Source: Streptomyces fuscichromogenes
GTDB lineage: Bacteria; Actinomycetota; Actinomycetes; Streptomycetales; Streptomycetaceae
Assembly (NCBI RefSeq): GCF_014645815.1
Contig: NZ_BMML01000029.1
Coordinates: 1 to 64,000 of the forward strand
DNA: 64,000 nucleotides
Direction: 5' to 3'
In this document: one piece after another, positions 1 through 8,401 of the stretch
How the letters are laid out: each line of letters opens with the position of its first letter
Position numbering within the stretch: the stretch's first letter is position 1
Notes under the pieces: model-generated
Told to the model about the DNA's origin: nothing
Database searches by the model: none
The model's input: the letters and a program-made list of their open reading frames with translations, nothing else
Position numbers and translations under genes: made by a program

Positions 1-87
1 GGGGATGACCTGGGGCGAAGCGAGGAGAAAGGATTCTCGAAGATCCGCGCCGCGCCCCTGAACCAGGCGTCCGACAAACTGGCTTGA
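1..87 (+). CDS. Possible C-terminal tail of an unrecognised protein (cut by window edge)
   Basis: An open frame enters from the left edge and stops at a TGA at 85-87, giving 28 residues that end in DKLA. Codon use looks GC3-biased, as in real genes here. No family can be recognised from so short a piece, and it may be chance. The following stretch (88-423) shows no convincing gene on either strand. Confidence 0.22.
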   Translation, partial: GDDLGRSEEKGFSKIRAAPLNQASDKLA

Positions 88-423
88 ACTGGCTTCTGGC
101 CAGGTCACCGGCCAGCGCGGCGACCCTGAGCGGCCACGGCGACGGCTGACATCAGCACCTTCGGCGCGGTCGGCCCACGCCGGGATGGCGATCGCGGGAA
201 CACGGCCGCTCGATCAGCGCTGCCGTCGGCGGCAGGGCGCAGCTCCACCACGTCACGTCCGGCGAACTGCTCTTGTGGCAGGCGGCCACCGGGAGGGGCA
301 GCCGAAGTTCTTCGGCCTTGGGAGAAGTTTCTCCCGGTGGCAGCCCCCGGGACGCATAGAGGTACGCGTGGGGTTTCGTCGCAGCTCGGCCGCTGTCAGA
401 GGTGATGGCTACCCTGTGCGGCC

Positions 424-1068
424 ATGGGACTTTCCATCACCGTAGGCCTCCTGGACGACCAGGTGCGCAACGACGCCGAGGGACTGGCGTACCACCGTCG
501 CGCGTTCGCGCGCCTTACCGAGGCACTCGCGGTCAACGGCATCACCTGGCAAGAGCCGGAGATCTGCGATCCCCCCGCGGTCCCCGCCGTCTCCGTGAAC
601 TTCCCGCACAGCCATGTGACCCACCTGCGTCGCCTCTACGCGCTCGCCGAGTGCGGCGAACTGCTCACCCCCGCCTCGGAAACCGACGACGAGCAGTATG
701 ACCGTGACTGCCAGAAGATCCAGGACGAGACGGCCATGCTCGCCTCCCATCTGCTCTGCCACGCCGACGACTCGGGCTACTACATACCGGTCGACTTCGG
801 CGAACCGCTCTTCCTCCCGCTGGAGGCGGGCGTCGACGGTCACGGCATGGTCGGCTCCAGCCAGCGCCTGCTGGCCGAACTGGCCGGCCTCGCAACGCCA
901 CTCGGCATCCACCTCAACGCCGACGCCACGCTCACCACCGCGGAGGAGACCGCCCTCGTCGGCTTCGAGCCCGACATCCCCTTCAGCATGGAGAAATCCA
1001 CTTGGCACCAGCTCTACCGCGCCTGCCAGGCAAGCGTGGCCGGCGGCCATGCCATCGTCTTCCACTGA
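424..1068 (+). CDS. Hypothetical protein, 214 aa
   Basis: This is a complete ATG-started frame of 214 residues with good codon bias. The product is soluble and acidic, with no signal peptide and no membrane segment. I do not recognise a family. The protein is rich in Asp/Glu and His and has a long central stretch (about residues 80-150) of mixed aliphatic and acidic residues. No obvious catalytic motif is visible. It stands alone, converging on decayed sequence to the right, so context gives no functional hint. Function unknown; that it is a gene is likely but not certain. Confidence 0.6.
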   Translation: MGLSITVGLLDDQVRNDAEGLAYHRRAFARLTEALAVNGITWQEPEICDPPAVPAVSVNFPHSHVTHLRRLYALAECGELLTPASETDDEQYDRDCQKIQDETAMLASHLLCHADDSGYYIPVDFGEPLFLPLEAGVDGHGMVGSSQRLLAELAGLATPLGIHLNADATLTTAEETALVGFEPDIPFSMEKSTWHQLYRACQASVAGGHAIVFH

Positions 1069-1373
1069 GACGCCTCCAACCGGGCCGATGCGATGGGCCA
1101 GTTGGCGGGGCCGGTGTCCGCGAAGGGGTGAAGCCCTTGGCAGACGGGTTGTCGACCAAGGTCGGCGTGCCGTCCCGGAGGTCCAGGTGCTGGTCCGCTC
1201 ATCGTGGATCGGTCTGTCCAGCTCCATGCTGTGCTGTCTCTCCCGCCTGCCGGCCACCGGATGCCTTTTGAGCGGGAAACGCGCCGGCACCGGTTCACCG
1301 CGGACCACCAGGCCCCGCTCATACCGGCCCACGCGCTCGGAGTTTCCCGGCTGCCGATCCACATGGTCGCCGG
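1069..1373. other. Stretch with no recognisable gene
   Basis: Several overlapping frames are open here but none has a recognisable product or a convincing start. It borders the ligase remnant at 1374-1645 and may be decayed sequence too. Confidence 0.4.
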
Positions 1374-1645
1374 TCAGTGCGGCCGGACCATGGTGACGAC
1401 CGTGTGCCGGGCCGCGCCCGCCACGACCTCCACCACCACATCACCGACGGCGGGCGTGCGGGATGCGCCGACCTTCGTGAATGCCCGCCCGTGCTGACGA
1501 CGGAGGCGAGCGCCGCCGTGGTCAGCCTCAGTGACAGTGCGACGCGGCCGTCGGGCAGCCGTACGGCGAGCGCCTTCGGTTGCCGGGCCGTGCCGGTGGA
1601 GCCGACCACGGCGACGTCGACCGTGTCTCCGTTCCGCTGTCTCCC
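1374..1645 (-). pseudogene. C-terminal remnant of an ATP-dependent DNA ligase
   Basis: Reading the minus strand from about 1645, the translation runs DTVDVAVVGSTGTARQP, then LAVRLPDGRVALSLRL. After a frame change it ends VVVEVVAGAARHTVVTMV before a stop at 1374-1376. This pattern (a 'vdaeVVGfTG' beta strand, 'lavRLPDGRvaLSqrL', and a closing 'vvVEVlAGttRHaVVTvvR') matches, from memory, the oligonucleotide-binding C-terminus of a small actinobacterial ATP-dependent DNA ligase family. The frame is broken near the end and no upstream catalytic domain adjoins it, so it is a fragment. A fragment of the N-terminus of the same family lies on the same strand at 10990-11241. Confidence 0.5.
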
Positions 1646-1740
1646 CGCACTGGGCCGTACTGTTCGGCGTCGGGACGATCGATGCCCGAGCGCCGCCGGC
1701 AGCCGTCCGGTGATCGCCGGACGCACTGCCCGGCCTCGCC

Positions 1741-2142
1741 CTAGAGGGCGTTGTCCAGCGTCAGGGTGAGCTCGGCGATGCGCCACTCACCGTCGGACTG
1801 ACGCATACCGAACGTGTAGACCCCGGTCGAGATGATCTGGATGCTCTCGCCGGTGTTCCTCGTCTGCAGCAGGTAGGCCCGCACCTCCGCGGTGGCGGCG
1901 TCCGTCGCCGTGACCACGACATGGCCCAGGTGGTGCCGCACCCTTCCGCTCTGGGCCGCGTGCCCGTCACGGATGAAGTCGAGCACCGCCGCGCGTCCAG
2001 TGACCGGGCCGAGCACTCCCTGTCCGGGCATCGTGAAGGTCCAGGTGGTGTTCTCGGCCAGGACCGCTTCCAGCTCGGACGGATTCAGTTCGTCCAGGGC
2101 GTGGGCGTACCTCGCCACCGTCTGCTGGAGTTCGGCGATCAC
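1741..2142 (-). CDS. SnoaL-like / NTF2-fold protein, 133 aa
   Basis: This small alpha+beta-barrel protein has the typical layout of the SnoaL-like/DUF4440 superfamily: an N-terminal helix (residues 1-25), ENTTWTFTMPG, a helix containing VLDFIRDGH, a His-rich strand (VRHHLGHVVVTATDA), and closing strands that include WRIAELTLTLDN. Members are polyketide cyclases, isomerases or simple ligand binders, so the substrate cannot be deduced. The gene overlaps the upstream reductase gene by 4 nt (ATGA-type), so the two are co-translated. The length is normal for the family. Confidence 0.8.
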   Translation of the reverse strand: MIAELQQTVARYAHALDELNPSELEAVLAENTTWTFTMPGQGVLGPVTGRAAVLDFIRDGHAAQSGRVRHHLGHVVVTATDAATAEVRAYLLQTRNTGESIQIISTGVYTFGMRQSDGEWRIAELTLTLDNAL

Positions 2143-3137
2143 GCGACCACCGTCAGCACGATCTTGCCTTGGATGTGGCCCTGTGCGGCTCGCGTGTGTG
2201 CGCGGCCCGCCTCGTGCAGCGGGTAGGTGCTGTCCACTCCGACCTGGAGCTTCCCCTCGTCGAACAGGCCCCCGATCTCCGCGAGTTGGGTGCCGTTGGA
2301 GCGCACCTGGATGTTCGAGACGGTGATGCCCAGACGCGCCGTCTCGTCCGGGTCGTACTGGGCGAAGAACACCGGGAGCATGGTGCCGCCGCGCTTGAGC
2401 ACGCTCAGGAAGCGCGAGCTGTCCGGGCCACCGACGGTGTCGATCACCAGGTCGACGCCGCTGACCACGTCTGCGGCCCGCGTCGTGGTGTAGTCGATGA
2501 ACTCATCGGCGCCGAGCTTGCGCAGGAACTGCTCGTGCCGGCCCGAGGCCACCGCGATGACGTGCGCCCCCTTCCACTTCGCCAGTTGCACCGCGAAGTG
2601 ACCCACTCCACCGGCGGCCCCGTTGACCAGCACGGTCATCCCTGGCGTGACCGGCACCGGGCGGTGTACCTGGCCGGTGAAAGGAGACGGCACCTCGTGG
2701 CCGAGCTCAACCAGGTACTGCCAGGCGGTCAGCAGGGCCATCGGCGCCCCGGCCGCCTGCACGTGGTCGATACCGGCCGGCTTGTGAGCCAGGTCCGAGG
2801 CCGGCGCGGCCACGTACTCGGCGTACGTCCGGCCGTCGAATCCGGGGAACCGCAGCATGCCGAAGACCTCGTCGCCGACGGCGAACCCCAGCACGTCCGG
2901 AGCGACCGCCTGGACCACGCCCGACATGTCCGTTCCTGGAATCAGGGGGAACTCCAGCGCCGGCCTCATGTCGGCCGGCATGACCTTCATCCCTTCACGC
3001 AGGTACCAGTCCGGCGGGTTGATGCCCACCGCGTGCACCCGGACGAGCACCTCGCCCGCGCCGATCTCGGGAACCGGCACCTCGTCGTAGTGCAGAACTT
3101 CCGGCCCGCCCGCTTGGTGGAACTGGATCGCCTTCAT
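2139..3137 (-). CDS. NADP-dependent MDR oxidoreductase (quinone oxidoreductase-like), 332 aa
   Basis: This is a zinc-independent medium-chain dehydrogenase/reductase. The N-terminal GroES-like domain begins MKAIQFHQAGGPEVL and carries the DVLG..VGDEVFGM segment. The NADPH-binding Rossmann domain shows VLVNGAAGGVGHFAVQLAK at about residues 167-185, followed by ASGRHEQFLRKLGADEFIDY. The structural-zinc Cys cluster of alcohol dehydrogenases is absent, so a quinone or enone reductase is the best guess. It is translationally coupled to the SnoaL-like gene downstream and is divergent from a LysR regulator, which probably controls the pair. Confidence 0.88.
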   Translation of the reverse strand: MKAIQFHQAGGPEVLHYDEVPVPEIGAGEVLVRVHAVGINPPDWYLREGMKVMPADMRPALEFPLIPGTDMSGVVQAVAPDVLGFAVGDEVFGMLRFPGFDGRTYAEYVAAPASDLAHKPAGIDHVQAAGAPMALLTAWQYLVELGHEVPSPFTGQVHRPVPVTPGMTVLVNGAAGGVGHFAVQLAKWKGAHVIAVASGRHEQFLRKLGADEFIDYTTTRAADVVSGVDLVIDTVGGPDSSRFLSVLKRGGTMLPVFFAQYDPDETARLGITVSNIQVRSNGTQLAEIGGLFDEGKLQVGVDSTYPLHEAGRAHTRAAQGHIQGKIVLTVVA

Positions 3138-3260
3138 CGCGCCTGTCGCTTTCTCGGGGAAACGTTGCTCCTTTCAGTCAAGGTCAAGCTCGGCATGGCC
3201 GTCCAAGACCGGTTCGGCAACCTGATCATTCCGAAACGGCATGACGCGTACGCTGCAAGG
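3138..3260. promoter_or_regulatory. Divergent promoter region, LysR / MDR operon
   Basis: This 123-nt intergenic region separates the reductase operon (minus) from the lysR gene (plus). By the usual LysR arrangement it should hold the regulator's binding site. I do not see one unambiguous T-N11-A box. Confidence 0.4.
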
Positions 3261-4136
3261 GTGAACGATCTCGGACAGGACCTGGAACTGCGGCTGGTGC
3301 GCTACTTCACCGTGGTGGCGGTGCACCAGCACTTCGGCCGGGCCGCTGCCGAACTGCACGTGGCCCAGCCGGCGCTGAGCCGCCAGATCCAACGGCTCGA
3401 GAGATATCTCGGCACACGGCTGCTGGACCGAACCCCCCAGGGCACCCGGCTCACTCCGGCCGGCCACACATTCCTCCCGCGGGCCCAAGCCCTGCTGCAG
3501 GCCGCCCGCCAGGCCGAGCTGGCCGTGCGTGAACAAAGCCGGACGGAAAGAATCGCCATCGGCTACGTCGAAGATCTGGTGATCACTGCCGCCGTGCGGG
3601 AACTGCGCCGTCAACACCCTGACGCGGAGATCAGCACCCGGCATCTGAGCTGCCGCGACGTCGGATCGCTGTCCGACAGGCGCGTCGACGCCCTGATCGC
3701 GCGAGCCCCGCTGCCGCTCGCCGACGACGACGTGTTCACCACTCCGCTGTACGAAGAGCCCCGGATGCTCGTGGTCCCGCGCGGCCATCCCTGGGCGGAC
3801 CGGGCGTCGGTGACCGCGGAGGAACTGGCCGGCGAAGAGGTGGCGCCGTGCGCGTTCGAGACCGCGGACTGGACCTCCTACCGGATCCTCGGGGCCGGCG
3901 CGCCGCCGATCGAGAACTACGAAGACAAGCTCGAACTCGTCGCGAGCGGCGAGGCGATCGCCGTGCTACCGGTCGGCGATCGGCGCAGCTCACTGCGCCC
4001 CGACCTCGTCACCGTCCCGATCGAGGGCGCTCCTCCCAGCCAGGTCGTCCTGGTCAGCCGCAAGGGCGACCCGAATCCGATGATCAGGAATCTCCGCCTG
4101 GCCGCCAAGGCCGTCCTGACCGCTGCGGCAGTCTGA
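3261..4136 (+). CDS. LysR family transcriptional regulator, 291 aa
   Basis: The N-terminal winged HTH runs over residues 1-62 (YFTVVAVHQHFGRAAAELHVAQPALSRQIQRLE), followed by a linker helix and a periplasmic-binding-like effector domain from about residue 90. A longer frame is open upstream as far as 2169, but LysR proteins start a few residues before the HTH. GTG at 3261 fits that and leaves the divergent promoter free. Its likely targets are the divergent MDR/SnoaL pair. The inducer is unknown. The length is close to the usual 290-300 residues. Confidence 0.88.
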   Translation: MNDLGQDLELRLVRYFTVVAVHQHFGRAAAELHVAQPALSRQIQRLERYLGTRLLDRTPQGTRLTPAGHTFLPRAQALLQAARQAELAVREQSRTERIAIGYVEDLVITAAVRELRRQHPDAEISTRHLSCRDVGSLSDRRVDALIARAPLPLADDDVFTTPLYEEPRMLVVPRGHPWADRASVTAEELAGEEVAPCAFETADWTSYRILGAGAPPIENYEDKLELVASGEAIAVLPVGDRRSSLRPDLVTVPIEGAPPSQVVLVSRKGDPNPMIRNLRLAAKAVLTAAAV

Positions 4137-4324
4137 CCGGGATCAGGTGCGAGACCTCGAAGGCTGCAGCCAGAAGCGCGGCGTGGACTTCGCCTCGCCC
4201 CGCTAGCAGGACGCGACCGCTGCCGATGCCGAAGGGCGCCTCCGGTCTCCGCCTGCTCGCCGGTGCACTCGGGCGAGTACGCGGACACCTGTCGGATCGC
4301 GCATCCGACTGCACTGTCGGATTC

Positions 4325-4339
4325 TAGACGACTGGTCTA
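4325..4339 (+). promoter_or_regulatory. Probable TetR operator upstream of the tetR gene
   Basis: TAGacGACTGGTCTA contains inverted half-sites TAGAC/GTCTA and lies 21 bp before the TetR start. The same 15-mer with two changes precedes the DJ-1 gene at 5038-5052. This indicates autoregulation and control of the neighbour, and it resembles the NemR-type box TAGACC-N4-GGTCTA known from E. coli. Confidence 0.7.
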
Positions 4340-4360
4340 CTCCGATGGTATGTTTTCTCC

Positions 4361-4954
4361 ATGCCAGTCGCCACGCGCAGCACGGACACCCGGCGGATCA
4401 TCCTCGATACCGCCCAGCGGATCATGGCCCGCAAGGGCTACGCGGCTGTCGGCATCAACGAGGTGCTCGCGGAGGCCGGTGTACCGAAGGGGTCCTTCTA
4501 TCACTACTTCGCCTCGAAGGACGCCTTCGGTGAAGCGATGCTGAAGAACTACTTCGCGGACTACCTCACGGACATGGACGGTGTTCTCGCCCACGTGGGC
4601 CAGTCGGCGGCCGAGCGGCTGATGGCCTACTGGCGGCAGTGGCGGGAGACGCAGAGCGTCGAGGAGTGCCAGGGCAAGTGCCTGGCCGTGAAACTCGGCG
4701 CCGAGGTCGCGGACCTGTCCGAGTCGATGCGTCTGGCTCTGAAGGAGGGCACGAGTGAGATCGTCGACCGCATCGAGCGCACCATCGCCGACGGCCTGGC
4801 GGACGGCTCCCTCTCGGTCGACAGTGAGGCCCGCGAGCTCGCGCAGGCCCTGTACGACATGTGGCTCGGGGCGAGCATCATGGCCAAGATCCATCGCAGC
4901 CCGGCCCCGCTCGACACCGCCACGGCGGTGACCCGCAAGCTGCTGCACCTGTAA
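4361..4954 (+). CDS. TetR/AcrR family regulator (NemR/AcuR-like), 197 aa
   Basis: The N-terminal TetR HTH covers residues about 10-55, with the diagnostic GYAAVGINEVLAEAGVPKGSFYHYF followed by KDAFGEAML. The C-terminal domain includes ECQGKCLAVKLGAEVADLS, a Cys-containing stretch also seen in electrophile-sensing NemR/AcuR-type regulators. Cys residues there could be redox sensors, but that is inference. Operator-like 15-mers lie in front of this gene and of the following DJ-1 family gene, so it probably represses both. The start at 4361 gives a standard N-terminus. Confidence 0.9.
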   Translation: MPVATRSTDTRRIILDTAQRIMARKGYAAVGINEVLAEAGVPKGSFYHYFASKDAFGEAMLKNYFADYLTDMDGVLAHVGQSAAERLMAYWRQWRETQSVEECQGKCLAVKLGAEVADLSESMRLALKEGTSEIVDRIERTIADGLADGSLSVDSEARELAQALYDMWLGASIMAKIHRSPAPLDTATAVTRKLLHL

Positions 4955-5037
4955 GAGGCCTGCCCTGCCTGCTGAAGGCTGCGCCTGTAGGAAGATCCCA
5001 TGTCCGATCCGGTCGTGGGGTCTCTTCGCCATCGCAA

Positions 5038-5052
5038 TAGTAGACTGGTCTA
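5038..5052 (+). promoter_or_regulatory. Probable TetR operator upstream of the DJ-1 gene
   Basis: TAGtaGACTGGTCTA includes the perfect 12-bp palindrome TAGACTGGTCTA (5041-5052). It matches 13 of 15 positions of the element in front of tetR and sits 20 bp before the DJ-1 start codon. Confidence 0.7.
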
Positions 5053-5071
5053 ATCGCGCAAGGAGTGTGTC

Positions 5072-5761
5072 ATGAAGGTTCTGGTCGTTCTCACCTCGCA
5101 CGACGAGCTGGGGAACACCGGCAGTAAGACCGGGTTCTGGCTGGAGGAGCTGGCGGCGCCGTACTACCGCTTCAAGGAGGCCGGCTGGGAGATCACCCTC
5201 GCCTCGCCGAAGGGCGGTCGGCCGCCGCTGGACCCCAAGAGCAACGAACCCGGCTTCCAGACCGACGACACCCGGCGCTTCGAGGCCGACTCGGAGGCAG
5301 CCGACGCACTGGCGAACACCGTGCGCCTCGATGCCGTGGCGGCCGACGGCTTCGACGCGGTCTTCTACCCCGGCGGGCACGGACCGCTCTGGGACCTGGC
5401 CGAGGACACCGTCTCCGCGCGGCTGATCGAAACCACCCTCCGCTCCGGCAAGCCGGTGGGACTGGTGTGCCACGCCCCCGGCGTCCTGCGGCACACCGTC
5501 AACGAGGACGGCACCCCGCTGGTCTCGGGCAGGAACGTCACCGGATTCGCCAACTCCGAGGAGGAGGCCGTCCAGCTCACCGACATCGTCCCCTTCCTGG
5601 TCGAGGACGAACTCACCAGGCTGGGCGGCATCTACTCCAAGACCGGCGACTGGCAGCCCTATGTCCTGCAGGACGGTCTGCTGATCACCGGTCAGAACCC
5701 GGCGTCCTCGGCCCCCGCAGCCGACGCCCTGATCGAGCTGGTCAGCAAGGGCGCCGTGTGA
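5072..5761 (+). CDS. DJ-1/PfpI family protein (HchA/YhbO-type), 229 aa
   Basis: This belongs to the type 1 glutamine amidotransferase-like fold. The nucleophile elbow is KPVGLVCHAPGVL, with Cys133 followed by His134, and an acidic partner lies in WLEELAAPYYRF (residues 23-33). Family members include glyoxalase III/deglycase-like enzymes and stress chaperones that handle methylglyoxal and other electrophiles. The length (229 aa) fits the Hsp31-like intracellular subgroup. It follows a NemR-like TetR gene and has the same operator, which supports an electrophile-responsive role. Two hairpins follow the stop codon. Confidence 0.87.
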   Translation: MKVLVVLTSHDELGNTGSKTGFWLEELAAPYYRFKEAGWEITLASPKGGRPPLDPKSNEPGFQTDDTRRFEADSEAADALANTVRLDAVAADGFDAVFYPGGHGPLWDLAEDTVSARLIETTLRSGKPVGLVCHAPGVLRHTVNEDGTPLVSGRNVTGFANSEEEAVQLTDIVPFLVEDELTRLGGIYSKTGDWQPYVLQDGLLITGQNPASSAPAADALIELVSKGAV

Positions 5762-5772
5762 GCGCCCACGTG

Positions 5773-5832
5773 GTCATGCGCTGCGAGCGCATGACCGACC
5801 CGGCCGAGCCGGCCCGCTACGCCGGCTCGGCC
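5773..5832 (+). terminator. Tandem hairpins after the DJ-1 gene
   Basis: The first hairpin has a 10-bp perfect stem (5773-5782 with 5786-5795, 3-nt loop). The second has a 12-bp perfect GC-rich stem (5802-5813 with 5821-5832, 7-nt loop). No U tract follows, as is common for streptomycete terminators. Confidence 0.7.
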
Positions 5833-5857
5833 CGGGGCGGCCCGGACCGGCCACGAC

Positions 5858-6001
5858 GTGACACCCCTCGTCGGATACGGGGCGATCGACACCCTTGAGG
5901 GTGCGCCGTTCGACGGTGCGCTGATCCATCGCTTCCCCAACGTCGCGGACGCGCGGGCCTGGTACGGCCGCCCGGCCCACCAGGCAGCGCAGCCGGACAT
6001 C
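5858..6001 (+). pseudogene. Remnant of a DUF1330-type protein
   Basis: From a GTG at 5858 the frame reads DTLEGAPFDGALIHRFPNVADARAWYGRPAHQ. This fits the second half of DUF1330 proteins (LEG-x-...-hhxFPsxxxArxWYxxPxYQ). The first half is missing and the frame soon loses family resemblance, so it is a decayed fragment between the DJ-1 terminator and the convergent desaturase gene. Confidence 0.5.
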
Positions 6002-6133
6002 GGCCTGTCCGGATCCCGTGTCGTACGGTGTGATGTCGCGGCGGTCCAGCGTCGGCAACGGATCTCACGGGACCCGGGGGTGCCGCCGGTGCGGCCGGTG
6101 TTGCGGCCGAAGGAGCTGGACCAATGCCAGGAT

Positions 6134-7252
6134 TCAGGCCGCCACGAGCTCCTGCTCGCGGTCCGGCGTCTTGACCTTGGGCTTCTTGTTCGGTAGCGAG
6201 AGCCGGAAGACCTTGTGCCACGCGGAGAACACCTGCTTGGGCAGCGGCCCGGTGACGTACTCCAGCTCGTACTTCTCGAACAGCGCGCGCACCTTCACCG
6301 CGACCTCGGCGTACCGGTTGCTCGGCAGGTCCGGGAACAGGTGGTGCTCGATCTGGTGCGAGAGGTTCCCGGTCATGAAGTGCATGGCCTTGCTGCCGCT
6401 GATGTTCGCCGAGCCCATCATCTGGCGCAGGTACCACTGGCCGCGCGTCTCGCCCTTGATCGACCGGCGCTCGAAGACCTGCACGCCCTCGGGGAAGTGC
6501 CCGCACATGATCACCGAGTGGGACCAGATGTTGCGGACCAGGTTCGCGGTGAACGTGGCGCCGAGCGTGGTGAGGAACGACGGGCCCGACAGCAGCGGGT
6601 GGATCACGTAGTCCTTGAGCACCTGCTTGCGGATCTTGCGGCCCACGGCCTTGGCCCGCGCGCGGAACTCCGGGTTCTTGCGGCGGCGCTTGTGCAGGTT
6701 CTTGCCGAGCTCCAGGTCGTACGCCGCGATGCCGTACTCGAAGAAGCAGGCGTTGATGAAGTTCCACAGCGGCTGGCCGAGGTGGAACGGGTGCCACTTC
6801 TGGTCCTCGTCGACGCGCATGATGCCGTAGCCGAGGTCGTTGTCCTTGCCGATCACGTTGGTGTACGTGTGGTGCAGCTCGTTGTGGGAGTGCTTCCACT
6901 GGTCGGCCGGCGAGACGTGATCCCACTCCCAGGTGGTGGAGTGGATCTTCGGGTCCCGCATCCAGTCCCACTGGCCGTGCAGGATGTTGTGGCCGATCTC
7001 CATGTTGTCCATGATCTTCGCCACGGACAGCCCGGCGGTGCCGATCAGCCACGCGGGCGGGAAGATCGAGAACAGCAGTACGCCGCGGCTGGCCAGTTCG
7101 AGCTTGCGCTGCGCCGAGATGACCTTGCGGATGTAGGCGGCGTCCTTCTCGCCACGGTCGGCGATCACCTCGTCGCGGATCGCGTCCAGCTCGCGGCCGA
7201 GCTCCTCGATCTGCTCCGCGGTCAGGTGGGCGGTGGGGTCGATGGCGGTCAA
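6134..7252 (-). CDS. Membrane fatty acid (acyl-CoA) desaturase, 372 aa
   Basis: It introduces a double bond into fatty acyl chains at a di-iron centre. The three histidine boxes are present: GHNILHGQW near residue 87, HSHNELHHTY at 121-130, and HQIEHHLFP in the C-terminal third. Hydrophobic segments around residues 55-80 and 150-250 fit an integral membrane desaturase of the DesA3 type. The reductase gene ends 8 nt upstream of this start, so electrons probably come from that protein. The length is typical. Confidence 0.93.
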   Translation of the reverse strand: MTAIDPTAHLTAEQIEELGRELDAIRDEVIADRGEKDAAYIRKVISAQRKLELASRGVLLFSIFPPAWLIGTAGLSVAKIMDNMEIGHNILHGQWDWMRDPKIHSTTWEWDHVSPADQWKHSHNELHHTYTNVIGKDNDLGYGIMRVDEDQKWHPFHLGQPLWNFINACFFEYGIAAYDLELGKNLHKRRRKNPEFRARAKAVGRKIRKQVLKDYVIHPLLSGPSFLTTLGATFTANLVRNIWSHSVIMCGHFPEGVQVFERRSIKGETRGQWYLRQMMGSANISGSKAMHFMTGNLSHQIEHHLFPDLPSNRYAEVAVKVRALFEKYELEYVTGPLPKQVFSAWHKVFRLSLPNKKPKVKTPDREQELVAA

Positions 7253-7259
7253 GGTGTTC

Positions 7260-8315
7260 CTACCGTTCGATGTCGCAGGGGCCCGCGGCGGCGGACACGC
7301 AGGTCTGGATGAGGACGCCCGGCTCGGCCTCGGTGATCTCGCCGGTGCGCAGGTCGCGGACGGCGCCCGCCTTGAGCGGTGTGATGCAGCCGAAGCAGAT
7401 GCCCATGCGGCATCCGGAGGGCATGAGCACGCCGGCCTCCTCGCCGATGTCCAGCAACGGCGTGGCGCCGTCCGCGTCGACGGTCTTGCCGGTGGCGCTG
7501 AACGTGACCTCGCCGCCGTCGCCGGCGACGACGACGCCGGGACGGAAGCGTTCGGTGTGCAGGCGCTCCTGGACGCCGTGCTCGGACCAGTGCGCTTCGG
7601 CGGCGTCGAGCAGGCCCGCGGGCCCGCAGGCCCAGGTCTCGCGCTCTGCCCAGTCGGGCACGAGTTCGTCGAGACGGGCGATGTCGAGCATGCCGTCGGT
7701 GGCGGTGTGCACCTCGGTGAGCCGCAGCTTCTTCTCGGCGACCAGGTCGTGCAGTTCGTTGCGGAAGATCACGTCCTGCGGCTGTGGCGCGCAGTGGACC
7801 ATGACGACGTCGTCGAACTCGACGTCGCGCAGCATGCCCATCACGGGCGTGATGCCGCTGCCGGCCGTCAGGTAGAGCACCTTGGCGGGCTTGGCCTGCG
7901 GCAGCACGAAGTCACCGGTCGGGTGGTCGAGCTGGATCAGCGTGCCCGGTTTCGCCCTGCGGACCAGGTGGTTGCTGACCTTGCCGTCCGGGATCGCCTT
8001 CACGGTGATCGTGACGCGGCCGTCCCGGCGGTTCGTCGGCGAGGTGATGGAGTAGGCACGCCACAGGCGCACCCCGTCGACGTCGACCCCGATCCGCACG
8101 TACTGACCGGCTGTGTGGCCACGCCAGCCCCGTCCCGGTCTGATCACGACGGTCGCCGCGTCACCCGTCTCGGGGTGCACGGCCTCGATGCGCCCTCGCA
8201 GGTCGGCGCCCGCACGCAGCGGGCTGACCAGGTCGAGGTAGTCCGACGGCAACACCGGCGTCGTGACCATCTCCAGCAGTTTCCAGGCCCTGCTGCGGAG
8301 GGCTGTACTCGTCAT
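7260..8315 (-). CDS. Ferredoxin reductase with C-terminal 2Fe-2S domain (desaturase electron donor), 351 aa
   Basis: This is a three-domain flavoreductase. The FAD-binding domain includes RAYSITSPTN and ISNHLV-type segments. The NAD(P)-binding domain has YLTAGSGITPVMGMLR. A plant-type ferredoxin domain near the C-terminus carries the Cys cluster in CRMGICFGC...TC. This resembles the Rv3230c partner of mycobacterial DesA3. It is transcribed just before the desaturase gene and is divergent from a PucR-type regulator gene. The role as electron donor is inferred from family and adjacency. Confidence 0.92.
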   Translation of the reverse strand: MTSTALRSRAWKLLEMVTTPVLPSDYLDLVSPLRAGADLRGRIEAVHPETGDAATVVIRPGRGWRGHTAGQYVRIGVDVDGVRLWRAYSITSPTNRRDGRVTITVKAIPDGKVSNHLVRRAKPGTLIQLDHPTGDFVLPQAKPAKVLYLTAGSGITPVMGMLRDVEFDDVVMVHCAPQPQDVIFRNELHDLVAEKKLRLTEVHTATDGMLDIARLDELVPDWAERETWACGPAGLLDAAEAHWSEHGVQERLHTERFRPGVVVAGDGGEVTFSATGKTVDADGATPLLDIGEEAGVLMPSGCRMGICFGCITPLKAGAVRDLRTGEITEAEPGVLIQTCVSAAAGPCDIER

Positions 8316-8401
8316 GACTCCAGCTTGCTGCGCCTCAGGGCGTAGAGTCCTGACCGCAGGACGTAAATCTGGTCGGTTGAATTGTGCGCAGGGAATAAAA
8401 C
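8316..8401. promoter_or_regulatory. Divergent promoter region, reductase/desaturase and pucR
   Basis: An 86-bp AT-richer spacer separates the two starts. It must contain both promoters and probably the regulator site. No clear dyad stands out. Confidence 0.4.

Noticed and set aside
2169..3260. Long plus-strand frame upstream of the LysR gene in the same frame
   Set aside because: It is the antisense of the MDR gene; GC3 bias keeps such frames open. LysR proteins begin just before the HTH, so GTG 3261 was used.
6215..8345. 365- and 370-codon plus-strand frames opposite the desaturase and reductase genes
   Set aside because: The translations are Arg/Val/Gly/Asp-rich with no motifs, while the minus strand has clear His boxes and Fe-S motifs.
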